A stretch of 7,788 nt of DNA from Gammaproteobacteria bacterium UBA3532 (GCA_002376965.1 DFOV01000445.1:8724-16511), one strand, 5' to 3'; shown: positions 1 through 6,551, numbered from the stretch's first letter. Program-made: numbers and translations. Notes: generated by a model from the sequence alone, not told the origin.

Positions 1-400
1 TTTGTTTCTTGGTTTGTTTCTTGGCTTTCTTCTTTCCTTTATTAGCCTTCGATTTTGCAGGCTTCTCTGGAGCGGGCTCTGGATCATTAGCTGGCTCACC
101 GGAAGCGTCAGCAACCGTTTCAACATGGGCCATCGCGACAGGTTCTTCAATGATGACGGAGGCCATAGTTTCTGACTTGTCTTCAGCGACTTCATGCGGC
201 TGGCTTTCGCCTGCATCAACCAAGTATGCCTTGGCTTTGTCGATAGTCTGCTGCGCTCGAACAGCACTAAAACCTTTGACCTGTGATAGCACATCCACCG
301 TAGCGGCGGCCAATGCCTCAACACTATCCAGACCATTTTCTTTTAGCGCCACCGCTGTCGATGGGCCAATGCCGCTGAGTTGTTGGATATCAGTAGCCAC
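1..400 (-). CDS. Helix-hairpin-helix protein with lysine-rich C-terminal tail (partial, 3' end outside window)
   Basis: No stop codon is reached before the left edge, so at least 133 residues are coded and the C terminus is missing. The start is a GTG at 398-400, chosen because GAGGAG lies about six bases upstream; the ATG at 412-414 is in another frame. Residues 4-60 form a helix-hairpin-helix pair with hairpins at LSGIGPSTA (8-16) and VKGFSAVRA (41-49), the fold that typically contacts the DNA backbone non-specifically. Residues 61-112 are an acidic, Ala/Pro/Glu-rich linker, probably disordered. From about 113 the chain becomes Lys/Ala-rich, like the tails of histone H1-like bacterial proteins. 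A DNA-binding or nucleoid-associated role is inferred. It follows tatD on the same strand but has its own likely promoter in the 80-base gap. I do not recognise a named gene. Confidence 0.75.
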   Translation of the reverse strand, partial: MATDIQQLSGIGPSTAVALKENGLDSVEALAAATVDVLSQVKGFSAVRAQQTIDKAKAYLVDAGESQPHEVAEDKSETMASVIIEEPVAMAHVETVADASGEPANDPEPAPEKPAKSKANKGKKKAKKQTKKQ

Positions 401-420
401 GGCGTACTCCTCATAGGGTT

Positions 421-449
421 TATTAACGATACTTCTCAAGTATAGTCAA
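421..449 (-). promoter_or_regulatory. Candidate promoter with operator-like palindrome before the helix-hairpin-helix gene
   Basis: Read on the minus strand, TTGACT (449-444) is a good -35 box. After a 17-base spacer comes TTAATA (426-421), a poor -10 box. The spacer contains a perfect inverted repeat, ATACTT-gag-AAGTAT (443-429). The -35 box lies in a second small dyad, GTCAA-aag-TTGAC (457-445). A repressor site between the promoter boxes is plausible but inferred. The poor -10 keeps confidence low. Confidence 0.35.
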
Positions 450-480
450 CTTTTGACCAGTGATAGGGTAATTGAGTCTG

Positions 481-1278
481 TTAGAGAGAAAAAAATTGTA
501 CCGTTGTCTCGAAGGTCGCTTGAACTAATTGCTCAACGGGTTCACCGCGATAGGCGGCTATTTGTTCAGCAATATAGGGCAAAAACTCCGGCGCATTGCG
601 CTTGTCTTTCGGCGGGTTGGGCATGTCTCTGGGAAACAGGTAGGGGGCATCGGTTTCCAGCATAAGCCGGTTAGCAGGGATATTTTTGACCAGCTCACGT
701 AAATGCACTCCACGCCGTTCATCACATATCCAGCCGGTTTGACCAATATGTAAATCCAGGTCAAGATAGCCGAATAAGGCTTTCTTCTCACCAGTAAAAC
801 AGTGGCTAACGCCAGCACGGACATGGTCACGAAAGCCTTTCAATATCGCCGACTGCCGCTCAAAGGCATCACGCTCATGCAAAAACAACGGCAAACCGGT
901 ATCTACGGCGATCTGCAATTGCGCTTCAAAGGCAGCTTCCTGATCTTTGGGTGGTGAGAAATTCCGATTAAAATCCAGACCGCATTCCCCAATAGCCACC
1001 ACGGCATCGTGACTAGCCAGCTCCCGAATGCTGCGTTCGGTATCGCTATTCCAGTTTTTGGCCTCATGGGGATGAACCCCTGCAGTGCATTTGAAAAAGT
1101 CGGGATAATCCAAGCATAAAGCCAACGCCCGTTCCGACTCCTGCAAACTGGTACCAGTGACGATACATTGCACCACACCAGCCGCTTGGGCGCGCTGAAT
1201 CACTTGATCAAGATCTTTATTGAAACGCTTATTGGTGAGGTTAACACCAATATCTATCAGGCCAGTGGATAAGGTCAT
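481..1278 (-). CDS. tatD: TatD family metal-dependent hydrolase / 3'-5' exonuclease
   Basis: TatD proteins are cytoplasmic TIM-barrel metal-dependent hydrolases with magnesium-dependent 3'-5' exonuclease activity; E. coli TatD is linked to repair of oxidative DNA damage and is not needed for Tat export. At 265 residues this is full family length. It opens with DIGVNLT (9-15), the variant seen in E. coli TatD itself, where Asn replaces the second His of the HxH motif. Other metal and active-site motifs are AGVHPHE (66-72), IGECGLDFNRNF (96-107) with metal-ligand Glu98, LFLHERD (131-137) with His134, SHCFTG (158-163) with His159, TGWICDERRG (181-190) and ETDAPYL (208-214) with Asp210. The ATG lies one base after the tatB stop (TGA-T-ATG) with no strong ribosome binding site, so translational coupling is likely. 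In E. coli tatD follows tatC; here it follows tatB directly. No clear terminator is visible after it. Confidence 0.95.
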   Translation of the reverse strand: MTLSTGLIDIGVNLTNKRFNKDLDQVIQRAQAAGVVQCIVTGTSLQESERALALCLDYPDFFKCTAGVHPHEAKNWNSDTERSIRELASHDAVVAIGECGLDFNRNFSPPKDQEAAFEAQLQIAVDTGLPLFLHERDAFERQSAILKGFRDHVRAGVSHCFTGEKKALFGYLDLDLHIGQTGWICDERRGVHLRELVKNIPANRLMLETDAPYLFPRDMPNPPKDKRNAPEFLPYIAEQIAAYRGEPVEQLVQATFETTVQFFSL

Positions 1279-1279
1279 A

Positions 1280-1699
1280 TCAGGATTTGGTTTTGTCTTC
1301 AGGTTGAGGGCTCTGTATTGCTTCGGGCTGCGATGTTACTTCAGACTGTGGCTTCGATGCCGCTACGGGTTCAGCAGCCGCCTTACTTTCTTCATAGGTG
1401 CAGGACGACTGCTTGAACTCTTTGGTGATCTCGTCTAGCTCTGCAACACGCTCCGCCGAGGGCGTTTGCAGCTCGCTAAATTCTTCTCGCGCCGCTTCCA
1501 TCGTTTTTTCAACTTCCTTTTTCAACTCGGCTTCCTGCATTTCACGCATAAACTCATTGCGAACCGATAGCCAGGTGGTGCGAAATTGGCGCGTATACTT
1601 CGCTACTGTCCGAATAGCCACGGGCAAACGTTCAGGGCCTAATATCACCAGCCCCAAAATGGCAATCACTGCCAACTCCCAAAATCCGATATCAAACAT
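1280..1699 (-). CDS. tatB: Sec-independent (twin-arginine) translocase subunit TatB
   Basis: TatB pairs with TatC in the inner membrane to form the receptor for folded proteins carrying twin-arginine signal peptides. The 139 residues start with MFDIGFWEL, the typical TatB N terminus. One membrane helix covers about residues 5-21, with conserved Glu8 inside it and the GPERLP hinge (21-26) after it. An amphipathic helix (about 27-50) and a charged helical region with coiled-coil character (50-95) follow, then a Pro/Gln/Ala-rich tail. TatA lacks the MFDIGF-E start and the GP hinge, so tatB is the better call. The gene lies 47 bases downstream of hinT and one base before tatD. No tatA precedes it and no tatC follows, so its partners must be coded elsewhere if the pathway works. 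The ribosome binding site is weak (GAG about nine bases upstream). Confidence 0.93.
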   Translation of the reverse strand: MFDIGFWELAVIAILGLVILGPERLPVAIRTVAKYTRQFRTTWLSVRNEFMREMQEAELKKEVEKTMEAAREEFSELQTPSAERVAELDEITKEFKQSSCTYEESKAAAEPVAASKPQSEVTSQPEAIQSPQPEDKTKS

Positions 1700-1746
1700 A
1701 GCGTGTCTCGTATTCGTTAAAACTCTATCATCTAAAACTCAATCGT

Positions 1747-2082
1747 TTAAAAGCCTGGCAGCTTACCACCACCCAAGATATGAAAGTGCAAATGAGGCAC
1801 TTCTTGCCCGCCCCCAGGGCCAGTATTGGCGATGGTGCGAAAGCCGTTGCCCAAACCTTCTGCCAGAGCCAGTTCGGGTATCTTGGTCATCATGTGCCCC
1901 ATTAATGCCTGATCGTCTGCAGACAATTGAGCCAGGCTTTCGATATGCTTCTTGGGAATAACCAAAAAATGCGTTTTGGCTTTTGGGTAAATATCGTGAA
2001 AAGCCAGAATATGCTCGTCTTCGTAGACCTTTTTCGAAGGAATACTACCGTCAACGATTTTGCAAAAAAGACAATCTGACAT
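1747..2082 (-). CDS. hinT: HIT family purine nucleoside phosphoramidase
   Basis: HinT-type proteins hydrolyse adenosine 5'-phosphoramidates and aminoacyl-adenylates in the cytoplasm, normally as homodimers. The 111-residue product is close to the usual length. The histidine triad HLHFHIL is at 97-103, with the nucleophile expected at His99 by analogy with Hint1 His112. It is preceded by the family pattern NTGPGGGQEVPH (86-97). The N-terminal CxxC (Cys4, Cys7) and the IPKKHI stretch (42-47) are also typical. Its ATG overlaps the hisE stop by one base (TGATG at 2084-2080), so translation is probably coupled and transcription shared. Finding hinT between hisE and tatB is a variation on the common hisE-tatA order. 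Confidence 0.94.
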   Translation of the reverse strand: MSDCLFCKIVDGSIPSKKVYEDEHILAFHDIYPKAKTHFLVIPKKHIESLAQLSADDQALMGHMMTKIPELALAEGLGNGFRTIANTGPGGGQEVPHLHFHILGGGKLPGF

Positions 2083-2405
2083 CAGTTTTTCTCCATTCTT
2101 GATGCTTTTTCTTCTATACCCGATAAACCAAACCGACGCCCCAACTCGTTTAACACATCATCGGGATGCAAACCGGCCTGGGCCAACATCACCAAACTAT
2201 GGAACCACAAGTCAGCGGTTTCATACACTAAATTATCTTTATCGTTGTCCTTGGCAGCAATAATGACCTCAACGGCTTCTTCCCCGACTTTTTCCAGAAT
2301 TTTATTCATGCCCTTAGCATACAGCTTGGCCACATAAGAACTGTCTGGATCGGCACCTTTGCGTTGCTCTAATACCTCGGCCAACTCGGATAATATGTCA
2401 CTCAT
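2082..2405 (-). CDS. hisE: Phosphoribosyl-ATP pyrophosphatase
   Basis: HisE catalyses the second step of histidine biosynthesis, splitting pyrophosphate from phosphoribosyl-ATP to give phosphoribosyl-AMP. It belongs to the all-alpha, magnesium-dependent NTP pyrophosphohydrolase group. Counting from the chosen start, EKVGEEAVE (38-46) and YETADLW (61-67) supply the acidic metal ligands of the EExxE and ExxD type. The [13 protein letters not shown] end is also characteristic. I chose the ATG at 2403-2405 (107 residues, MSDILSEL) because family members commonly begin MSD and GCGAG lies eight bases upstream. In-frame alternatives are ATG at 2409-2411 and GTG at 2412-2414. It is a stand-alone HisE: the hisI that usually precedes it in Gammaproteobacteria is not here, so phosphoribosyl-AMP cyclohydrolase must be elsewhere. 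It is about 50 bases downstream of ubiB. Confidence 0.94.
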   Translation of the reverse strand: MSDILSELAEVLEQRKGADPDSSYVAKLYAKGMNKILEKVGEEAVEVIIAAKDNDKDNLVYETADLWFHSLVMLAQAGLHPDDVLNELGRRFGLSGIEEKASRMEKN

Positions 2406-2410
2406 GCTCA

Positions 2411-2440
2411 TCACTCGCTATTTTGAATTTCTTTGTTCAT
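2411..2440 (-). CDS. Possible nine-codon leader ORF before hisE
   Basis: In the gap between ubiB and hisE, an ATG (2440-2438) preceded by AGGG at five bases opens a frame coding MNKEIQNSE. Its TGA stop (2413-2411) overlaps the upstream in-frame ATG of hisE (2411-2409) as TGATG. The geometry would allow translational coupling. It contains no histidine codons, so it is not a classical attenuator peptide. Such a short frame can arise by chance. Confidence 0.2.
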   Translation of the reverse strand: MNKEIQNSE

Positions 2441-2456
2441 CTCAACCCTATATAAC

Positions 2457-4076
2457 CTAAGCCTCGGGCCACCCCTTCATCATCAATGCACCACCCACGG
2501 CACCAAGGGCTCCCGAGACAAGAGCGGTTTGCTCGCCTAAACCCAACAGGCTAAGCAGCAAGGCGCTGGCAATAATAAAAGCACCACTAATACCCATCAA
2601 ATAATGACGAGCGGGATAGGCTTTGCGCACCTCAGTAGCGCGCTGTTCTCGGCTCGCCATCCTTAAGCTGGCATAAACGAGATCAGGAATTTCTGGCAGC
2701 TTTTCCGCCCAGTATGGCAGGTTTTCTTTCAAGGCTTTAACCAACGAAGGCAAGCCAACCTGTTCTTTGAGCCAACGCTCCAGGTATGGTTTGGCCGTTT
2801 GCCATAAATCCAACTCGGGATACAGCTGTCGTCCCAAGCCTTCTACGTATATTAATGTTTTCTCCAACAATACTAGCTGCGGCTGCACTTCCATATTAAA
2901 GCGCCGCGCTGTTTGAAACAGTCTAACCAACAACTGGCTATACGAGATTTCGCCCAACGGCTTTTCAAAGATCGGCTCGCATACCGTTCGGATCGCGCCT
3001 TCAAATTCTTCAACACTGGTTTCCGGCGGTACCCAGCCTGAATCGACGTGCAGCTGGGCGACTTTTCGATAGTCGCGGTTGAAAAAGGCGACAAAGTTCT
3101 CGGCCAAATAGCGCTGATCATCACGGCTTAAGCTGCCAACAATGCCACAGTCGATACCGATATAGGTTGGCTTTTTCGGATTGCTCGCATCCACAAAGAT
3201 ATTGCCGGGATGCATATCTGCATGAAAGAAATTATCGCGAAAAACCTGAGTAAAAAAAACTTCGACGCCACACTCCGCTAAGGCTTTCATATCGACACCC
3301 GCGGCTTTTAACTCGTCGATATGGCCAATCGGAATACCATGAATGCGCTCACTAACCATCACATTACGGTGGCAATAGTCCCAATAGACTTCAGGGAAAT
3401 ACAGCTTGTCTGATTTAGCAAAGTTGCGCCGCAACAACGCTTGGTTAGCTGCTTCGCGTTGCAGGTCTAGCTCGTCATAGATGGTTTTTTCGTAATCAGC
3501 CACCACTTCAACCGGACGCAAACGCCTGCCGTCCGTAGATAAACGCGCGAGTAGTCGCGCCATGGTGTACATCAGTTCGATATCGCGCTGAATCACCTTT
3601 TCAATACCAGGGCGTATCACCTTTACTACAACCTTCTCACCACTCGACAAGGTAGCGGCATGCACCTGGGCAATCGAGGCCGAAGCTAGAGGTTCTTCAT
3701 GAAACTCGGAAAACAATGATTCGATATCGGTATCAAACGCCTGCTCAATGATGCGCCGCGCTAGCGCCGACTCAAAAGGTTGCACTTTATCTTGCAGCCG
3801 CGCCAGCTCATCAGCAATGGCCGGAGGAATAAGATCACGCCGGGTCGATAGCAGCTGTCCCAACTTGACGTAGATAGGCCCCAGCGCTTGCAGCGCCAGC
3901 ATTAAGCGGGCTTCTTTGGAATGTTCGGGATAACGATTGGAGTGCCAGGGTTGAAAAAACCGCGCCAGCTTAAACATAAACCGCGCTTCGCTGCGAGCAA
4001 AGTAGTCATCAAGACCATGACGTAAAATAACACGGTTAAGTTGGCGAAGACGGTTAAACTGACGAATCAAGCGCAT
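2457..4076 (-). CDS. ubiB: Ubiquinone biosynthesis regulatory protein kinase-like UbiB
   Basis: UbiB is a membrane-anchored atypical kinase/ATPase of the ABC1/ADCK/UbiB family needed for ubiquinone biosynthesis, possibly by helping lipid intermediates reach the Ubi enzymes. The 539 residues match the usual length (E. coli 546). Visible features in order are: the family-specific KLGQ motif (71-74) followed by [10 protein letters not shown]; the alanine-rich loop ASASIAQVH (131-139) replacing the usual kinase P-loop; the lysine in VVVKVIRPG (Lys152); the Glu in DELDLQREA (201-209); the catalytic-loop equivalent FHADMHPGN (284-292); the metal-binding DCG (309-311); and two C-terminal membrane segments at about 493-535. 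It is the first gene of the minus-strand cluster. The usual upstream ubiE-ubiJ are absent; a divergent mgsA lies 77 bases away instead. Confidence 0.96.
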   Translation of the reverse strand: MRLIRQFNRLRQLNRVILRHGLDDYFARSEARFMFKLARFFQPWHSNRYPEHSKEARLMLALQALGPIYVKLGQLLSTRRDLIPPAIADELARLQDKVQPFESALARRIIEQAFDTDIESLFSEFHEEPLASASIAQVHAATLSSGEKVVVKVIRPGIEKVIQRDIELMYTMARLLARLSTDGRRLRPVEVVADYEKTIYDELDLQREAANQALLRRNFAKSDKLYFPEVYWDYCHRNVMVSERIHGIPIGHIDELKAAGVDMKALAECGVEVFFTQVFRDNFFHADMHPGNIFVDASNPKKPTYIGIDCGIVGSLSRDDQRYLAENFVAFFNRDYRKVAQLHVDSGWVPPETSVEEFEGAIRTVCEPIFEKPLGEISYSQLLVRLFQTARRFNMEVQPQLVLLEKTLIYVEGLGRQLYPELDLWQTAKPYLERWLKEQVGLPSLVKALKENLPYWAEKLPEIPDLVYASLRMASREQRATEVRKAYPARHYLMGISGAFIIASALLLSLLGLGEQTALVSGALGAVGGALMMKGWPEA

Positions 4077-4111
4077 TGCGGTGGTTATTCAGTGGCACAA
4101 AAAGTAGCGAT

Positions 4112-4141
4112 AGCATACCATTATCTCTATCAATACGTCAC
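4112..4141 (-). promoter_or_regulatory. Weak candidate promoter for the ubiB-tatD cluster
   Basis: On the minus strand, GTGACG (4141-4136) and TATGCT (4117-4112) are separated by 18 bases, and each matches four of six sigma70 consensus positions. It lies in the ubiB/mgsA divergent gap, where a promoter for ubiB is expected. The match is only fair. Confidence 0.25.
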
Positions 4142-4153
4142 TGAGAACGGAAA

Positions 4154-4576
4154 ATGGCTAAAACCCTCGCTCTGATTGCCCATGACAACAAAAAAGCCAA
4201 CCTGATCAACTGGGTCAAACGACACCATGATCAGATCAAACCCTGCCAGCTGGTCGCCACCGGCACCACCGGACGCCTGCTCGCCGAAGCCACCAACCTT
4301 GAAATCACCTGCCTGCAAAGCGGCCCGCTAGGCGGCGATCAACAAATCGGCGCATTGATTGTCGAACAAAAAATCGACATGGTGATTTTTTTCTGGGACC
4401 CACTCGAAGCCCAACCCCACGACCCAGATGTAAAAGCGCTGATCCGCCTATGCGCGGTGTGGAATGTGCCGACAGCTTGTAATGAATCGACTGCAGAGTT
4501 AATGGTGACACATCCAGATTTGCAGAGTTATCGACATGAAGTACCGGATTTTAGTGGGCATCATGGGCGGATGTGA
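4154..4576 (+). CDS. mgsA: Methylglyoxal synthase
   Basis: MgsA converts dihydroxyacetone phosphate to methylglyoxal and phosphate, a cytoplasmic bypass of lower glycolysis that relieves sugar-phosphate stress. The 140-residue product is slightly shorter than the E. coli enzyme (152), mostly through a shorter N terminus. Motifs in order are LIAHDNKK (7-14) with the substrate-binding His10 region, ATGTTGRL (35-42) for phosphate binding, SGPLGGDQQIGALI (56-69) with catalytic Asp62 (equivalent to E. coli Asp71), FFWDPL (79-84) with Asp82, and PHDPDVKAL (88-96) with His89 and Asp92 (E. coli His98 and Asp101). The ATG has a modest GAG eight bases upstream. It is divergent from ubiB, and no hairpin plus T-run terminator is evident after its stop. 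Confidence 0.95.
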   Translation: MAKTLALIAHDNKKANLINWVKRHHDQIKPCQLVATGTTGRLLAEATNLEITCLQSGPLGGDQQIGALIVEQKIDMVIFFWDPLEAQPHDPDVKALIRLCAVWNVPTACNESTAELMVTHPDLQSYRHEVPDFSGHHGRM

Positions 4577-4647
4577 GGTATCCATCTAGCCAGGTGCCTT
4601 TTCTGGGAATGCCGGCTCGCCTTCCCTGACCATGCTTTCGTAGGTGT

Positions 4648-4735
4648 ATTTTTCGCAATAAGGATCTGCATAACTCGCATTAACACCCGGTATAATTCGT
4701 ATTAACACCCTGTTATATTCGTAATAAGCCCTATA
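4648..4735 (+). repeat. Four in-phase 22-base repeats (iteron-like) upstream of the ATPase gene
   Basis: Four successive 22-base units start at 4648, 4670, 4692 and 4714. Units 2 and 3 match at 19 of 22 positions; units 1 and 4 keep mainly the core. The core TCGyAwTAA occurs at 4653 (TCGCAATAA), 4675 (TCGCATTAA), 4697 (TCGTATTAA) and 4719 (TCGTAATAA), exactly 22 bases apart each time. Two helical turns per unit would place every core on the same DNA face, as expected for cooperative protein binding. Positions -145 to -64 relative to the ATPase start suggest an operator or recognition array; that role is inferred. Confidence 0.8.
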
Positions 4736-4748
4736 GTTCAGCTATACT
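4732..4748 (+). promoter_or_regulatory. Candidate -10 region and dyad for the ATPase gene
   Basis: TATACT (4743-4748) matches five of six -10 consensus positions, about 50 bases before the start codon. It overlaps a perfect dyad, TATAG-ttcag-CTATA (4732-4746). No convincing -35 box is found at the right distance; that position falls inside the last 22-base repeat, so transcription could need an activator. A TATAAT at 4691-4696, inside the array, is an alternative -10. Confidence 0.35.
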
Positions 4749-4798
4749 TTTCCCATCATGCCCACTCTGGCAGGAGAGTTGTCAAAGGAGAAATACGA

Positions 4799-6046
4799 TT
4801 GTATCCAAGACGAATGACACCAATTGTAAAAGAAATGTTGTCCGCGTTTCGTATCGTTTACTTAACGGGGCCTAGACAAGCCGGCAAAACCACCATGGCC
4901 CAATCAATAGCTAAAGATCTCGATATGGATTATCTCACACTGGATAACCCTGCAATCAGAGCTTCAGCAGAAAGCGATCCTCGTGGTTTCATTCAATCTT
5001 TAGGCGACAGGTGCGCCGTATTGGATGAGTTTCAATATACACCCGATCTTATTCCAGCAATCAAAGAAGCATCTGACAACCTGCGGAATAAAAAGGGCAA
5101 ATTCTTACTTACCGGATCAGCCGATATTTTCCGCTCGGCCCAGACACAAGAAGCCCTGCCCGGTCATATGGCCCGACTGGAACTACTGCCCTTATCATTA
5201 AGTGAAATGAGCGACCAAGCCTTAAATATTGTCGATTATTTACTCGAAGGAAATTTCCAGCCCAAACAGGGAGCATCATTTAACCAAGCAATGATGGCAG
5301 AAAAAGTACTATTTGGAGGCTACCCAGAACCACAAAGCAAGAGCCCAAGGACGAGACGTATGTGGTACCAGTCGTATACCGAGGGGCGCTTACTGAAAGA
5401 CTTCGAAAACCTTTATGCCGCACGTGGCGACTACCATTCCAAACTCAAGGCAATGATGCCTTGCCTCGCGGGGTTAAGTGGTAACCTTCTCAAGTACTCA
5501 AACATAGCTAATGACTTGGAGCTAAATGATAAGCTGGTGAAAAGTTATGTCGAGATTATGGAGCTCATGTTTATTGTTAAGCGGGTACCATCTTACCTTA
5601 AAAACCGCTCCAAGCGTCTGGTGGTAAACATGCCCAAAATACATTACGTCGATACAGGCTTGGCATGCCACCTACTCGGGCTGCGTACCAAAGAGCAGCT
5701 ATTGAATAGCCAGTTCTATGGGGGGTTACTTGAAAGCTTCGTGTTCATGGAGTTCTGTAAGCAGCGCGGTTGGGCCAATGAAGAGGTTGGTCTTTATCAT
5801 TTTAGAGATAAACGGCAACATGAAGTTGATATTGTTTTAGAAAGAGATAATGGGCAAGTTATTGGCGTCGAAGTGAAAGCCGCCGCAACGGTAAAAACAC
5901 AAGACTTTAAAGGGCTGTCAAAACTTGCTGCATTTTCTGGATCTTTATTTGAGAGCGGAGTCCTTTTTTACACAGGTGAAGACATTCTACCCTTTATGAT
6001 AGAAGGCCACCGCTACTACGCTTTGCCACTGAGTTTGCTAACCTAA
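4799..6046 (+). CDS. AAA family ATPase with C-terminal DUF4143 domain
   Basis: This is a 415-residue member of the COG1373-type ATPases (AAA_14 plus DUF4143), a sporadically distributed family of unsettled function. The start is TTG at 4799-4801, supported by AAAGGAG (4784-4790) eight bases upstream and by the family-like N terminus MYPRR; the next ATG (4814) is too far from that site. Walker A is GPRQAGKTT (24-32), Walker B is CAVLDEFQ (72-79) with Asp76-Glu77, and a sensor-like LLTGSAD is at 103-109. The C-terminal part has GGLLESFVFMEF (308-319) with Glu312, HEVDIVLE (341-348) with Asp344, and GVEVKAA (356-362) with Glu358 and Lys360. That Glu...Asp...ExK spacing resembles a PD-(D/E)XK nuclease-like core; whether it is active is unknown. 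Four phased repeats precede the gene, and its 3' end overlaps the convergent zinc-ribbon gene by four bases. It is probably horizontally mobile. Confidence 0.9.
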   Translation: MYPRRMTPIVKEMLSAFRIVYLTGPRQAGKTTMAQSIAKDLDMDYLTLDNPAIRASAESDPRGFIQSLGDRCAVLDEFQYTPDLIPAIKEASDNLRNKKGKFLLTGSADIFRSAQTQEALPGHMARLELLPLSLSEMSDQALNIVDYLLEGNFQPKQGASFNQAMMAEKVLFGGYPEPQSKSPRTRRMWYQSYTEGRLLKDFENLYAARGDYHSKLKAMMPCLAGLSGNLLKYSNIANDLELNDKLVKSYVEIMELMFIVKRVPSYLKNRSKRLVVNMPKIHYVDTGLACHLLGLRTKEQLLNSQFYGGLLESFVFMEFCKQRGWANEEVGLYHFRDKRQHEVDIVLERDNGQVIGVEVKAAATVKTQDFKGLSKLAAFSGSLFESGVLFYTGEDILPFMIEGHRYYALPLSLLT

Positions 6047-6477
6047 TCGCTAGGATAAGGCCCAAACTTATCCAACTTTTTGCGATCCTTAATACACCCC
6101 AGTTTTAACAACGATCTCGCCACCACTCGAAATCGTTTGATCTCGCCTGATTGCGGTGCAGCGAGCTTCTGCAGCAGTTCATACTCTTTCTGCAACTTCT
6201 TCACTTTGTGATTTTTTATTCGGCATTCTGGGCAATGGTAGCATTTGGCTTCAATCCAAAAGCCTAGGTCTTCGTACCAATATTTCTGTTCCTCAGCAAA
6301 AAAGTAGAACCGTCTTTTACACCGAAGGCATCGTGATAGGGTATCGACGTACTCATCAATAAATGCATACACGGCATCTGTCGCATGCTGCTTTGATGTA
6401 TCAGCCACTAACCGCTTTTCATACCCAGGTATGGGATTTTCATACCGTGGATGTTTTACTATCGGTTTCTCTGGCAT
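6043..6477 (-). CDS. Zinc-ribbon (zf-trcl-like) domain protein of unknown function
   Basis: This 144-residue basic protein has CLRCKRRFYFFAEEQ (50-64) followed by YEDLGFWIEAKCYHCPECR (68-86). That fits the 'probable zinc-ribbon' (zf-trcl) pattern of CxxC, an aromatic FxF-x-EQ stretch, a Y-E-x-x-G-F turn and a second CxxC before Arg. Likely zinc ligands are Cys50, Cys53, Cys82 and Cys85, with Cys79 as an extra. The region after residue 86 is Lys/Leu/Glu-rich and probably helical, with possible coiled coil at 92-106. No membrane segment or signal peptide is seen. The function is not known; nucleic-acid or protein binding is a guess. It is convergent with the ATPase gene, the two stops overlapping within 6043-6046, and is divergent from the toxin-antitoxin operon across a 74-base gap. 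Confidence 0.75.
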   Translation of the reverse strand: MPEKPIVKHPRYENPIPGYEKRLVADTSKQHATDAVYAFIDEYVDTLSRCLRCKRRFYFFAEEQKYWYEDLGFWIEAKCYHCPECRIKNHKVKKLQKEYELLQKLAAPQSGEIKRFRVVARSLLKLGCIKDRKKLDKFGPYPSD

Positions 6478-6495
6478 TTATGTTTTCTCGTTTCA

Positions 6496-6537
6496 TTTAT
6501 TGTGTAGCACTATGCTACTATAGTAGATAATTACTAC
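6496..6537 (+). promoter_or_regulatory. Promoter and double operator of the toxin-antitoxin operon
   Basis: Two copies of GTAG-N7-CTAC lie at 6504-6518 and 6523-6537, offset by 19 bases. The first has perfect five-base arms (GTAGC/GCTAC). Between them the sequence forms a perfect 12-base palindrome, CTACTATAGTAG (6515-6526). A -10 box, TATAGT (6519-6524), sits at its centre with a weak -35, TTTATT (6496-6501), 17 bases upstream. Repressor bound here would cover the -10, as expected for autoregulation by the ribbon-helix-helix-like antitoxin. The autoregulation itself is inferred. Confidence 0.65.
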
Positions 6538-6551
6538 ATAAAGGTGCTCTT

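Noticed and set aside
9..416. Plus-strand open frame over the left edge
   Set aside because: It is antisense to the helix-hairpin-helix gene, which has a good ribosome binding site, a recognisable domain and a coherent composition; the plus-strand product is Ser/Ala-rich with no recognisable family.
1718..1740. TAAAACTC repeated 15 bases apart between hinT and tatB
   Set aside because: There are only two short AT-rich copies in a 47-base gap, easily explained by chance.
4091..4107. TGGCAC resembling a sigma54 -24 element upstream of mgsA
   Set aside because: The GC of the would-be -12 element falls one base off the strict 10-base spacing from the GG, and the TTGC match is poor (GTAGC).
4130..4511. 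Minus-strand open frames across mgsA
   Set aside because: They are antisense shadows of mgsA, whose product is clearly recognisable with all catalytic motifs.
4577..4625. Possible terminator after mgsA (CCAG...CTGG and GC-rich stretch)
   Set aside because: The arms are only four bases and no T-run follows a stable hairpin.
4648..4735. CRISPR array interpretation of the repeats before the ATPase
   Set aside because: The 22-base units are contiguous with no unique spacers and there are no cas genes nearby.
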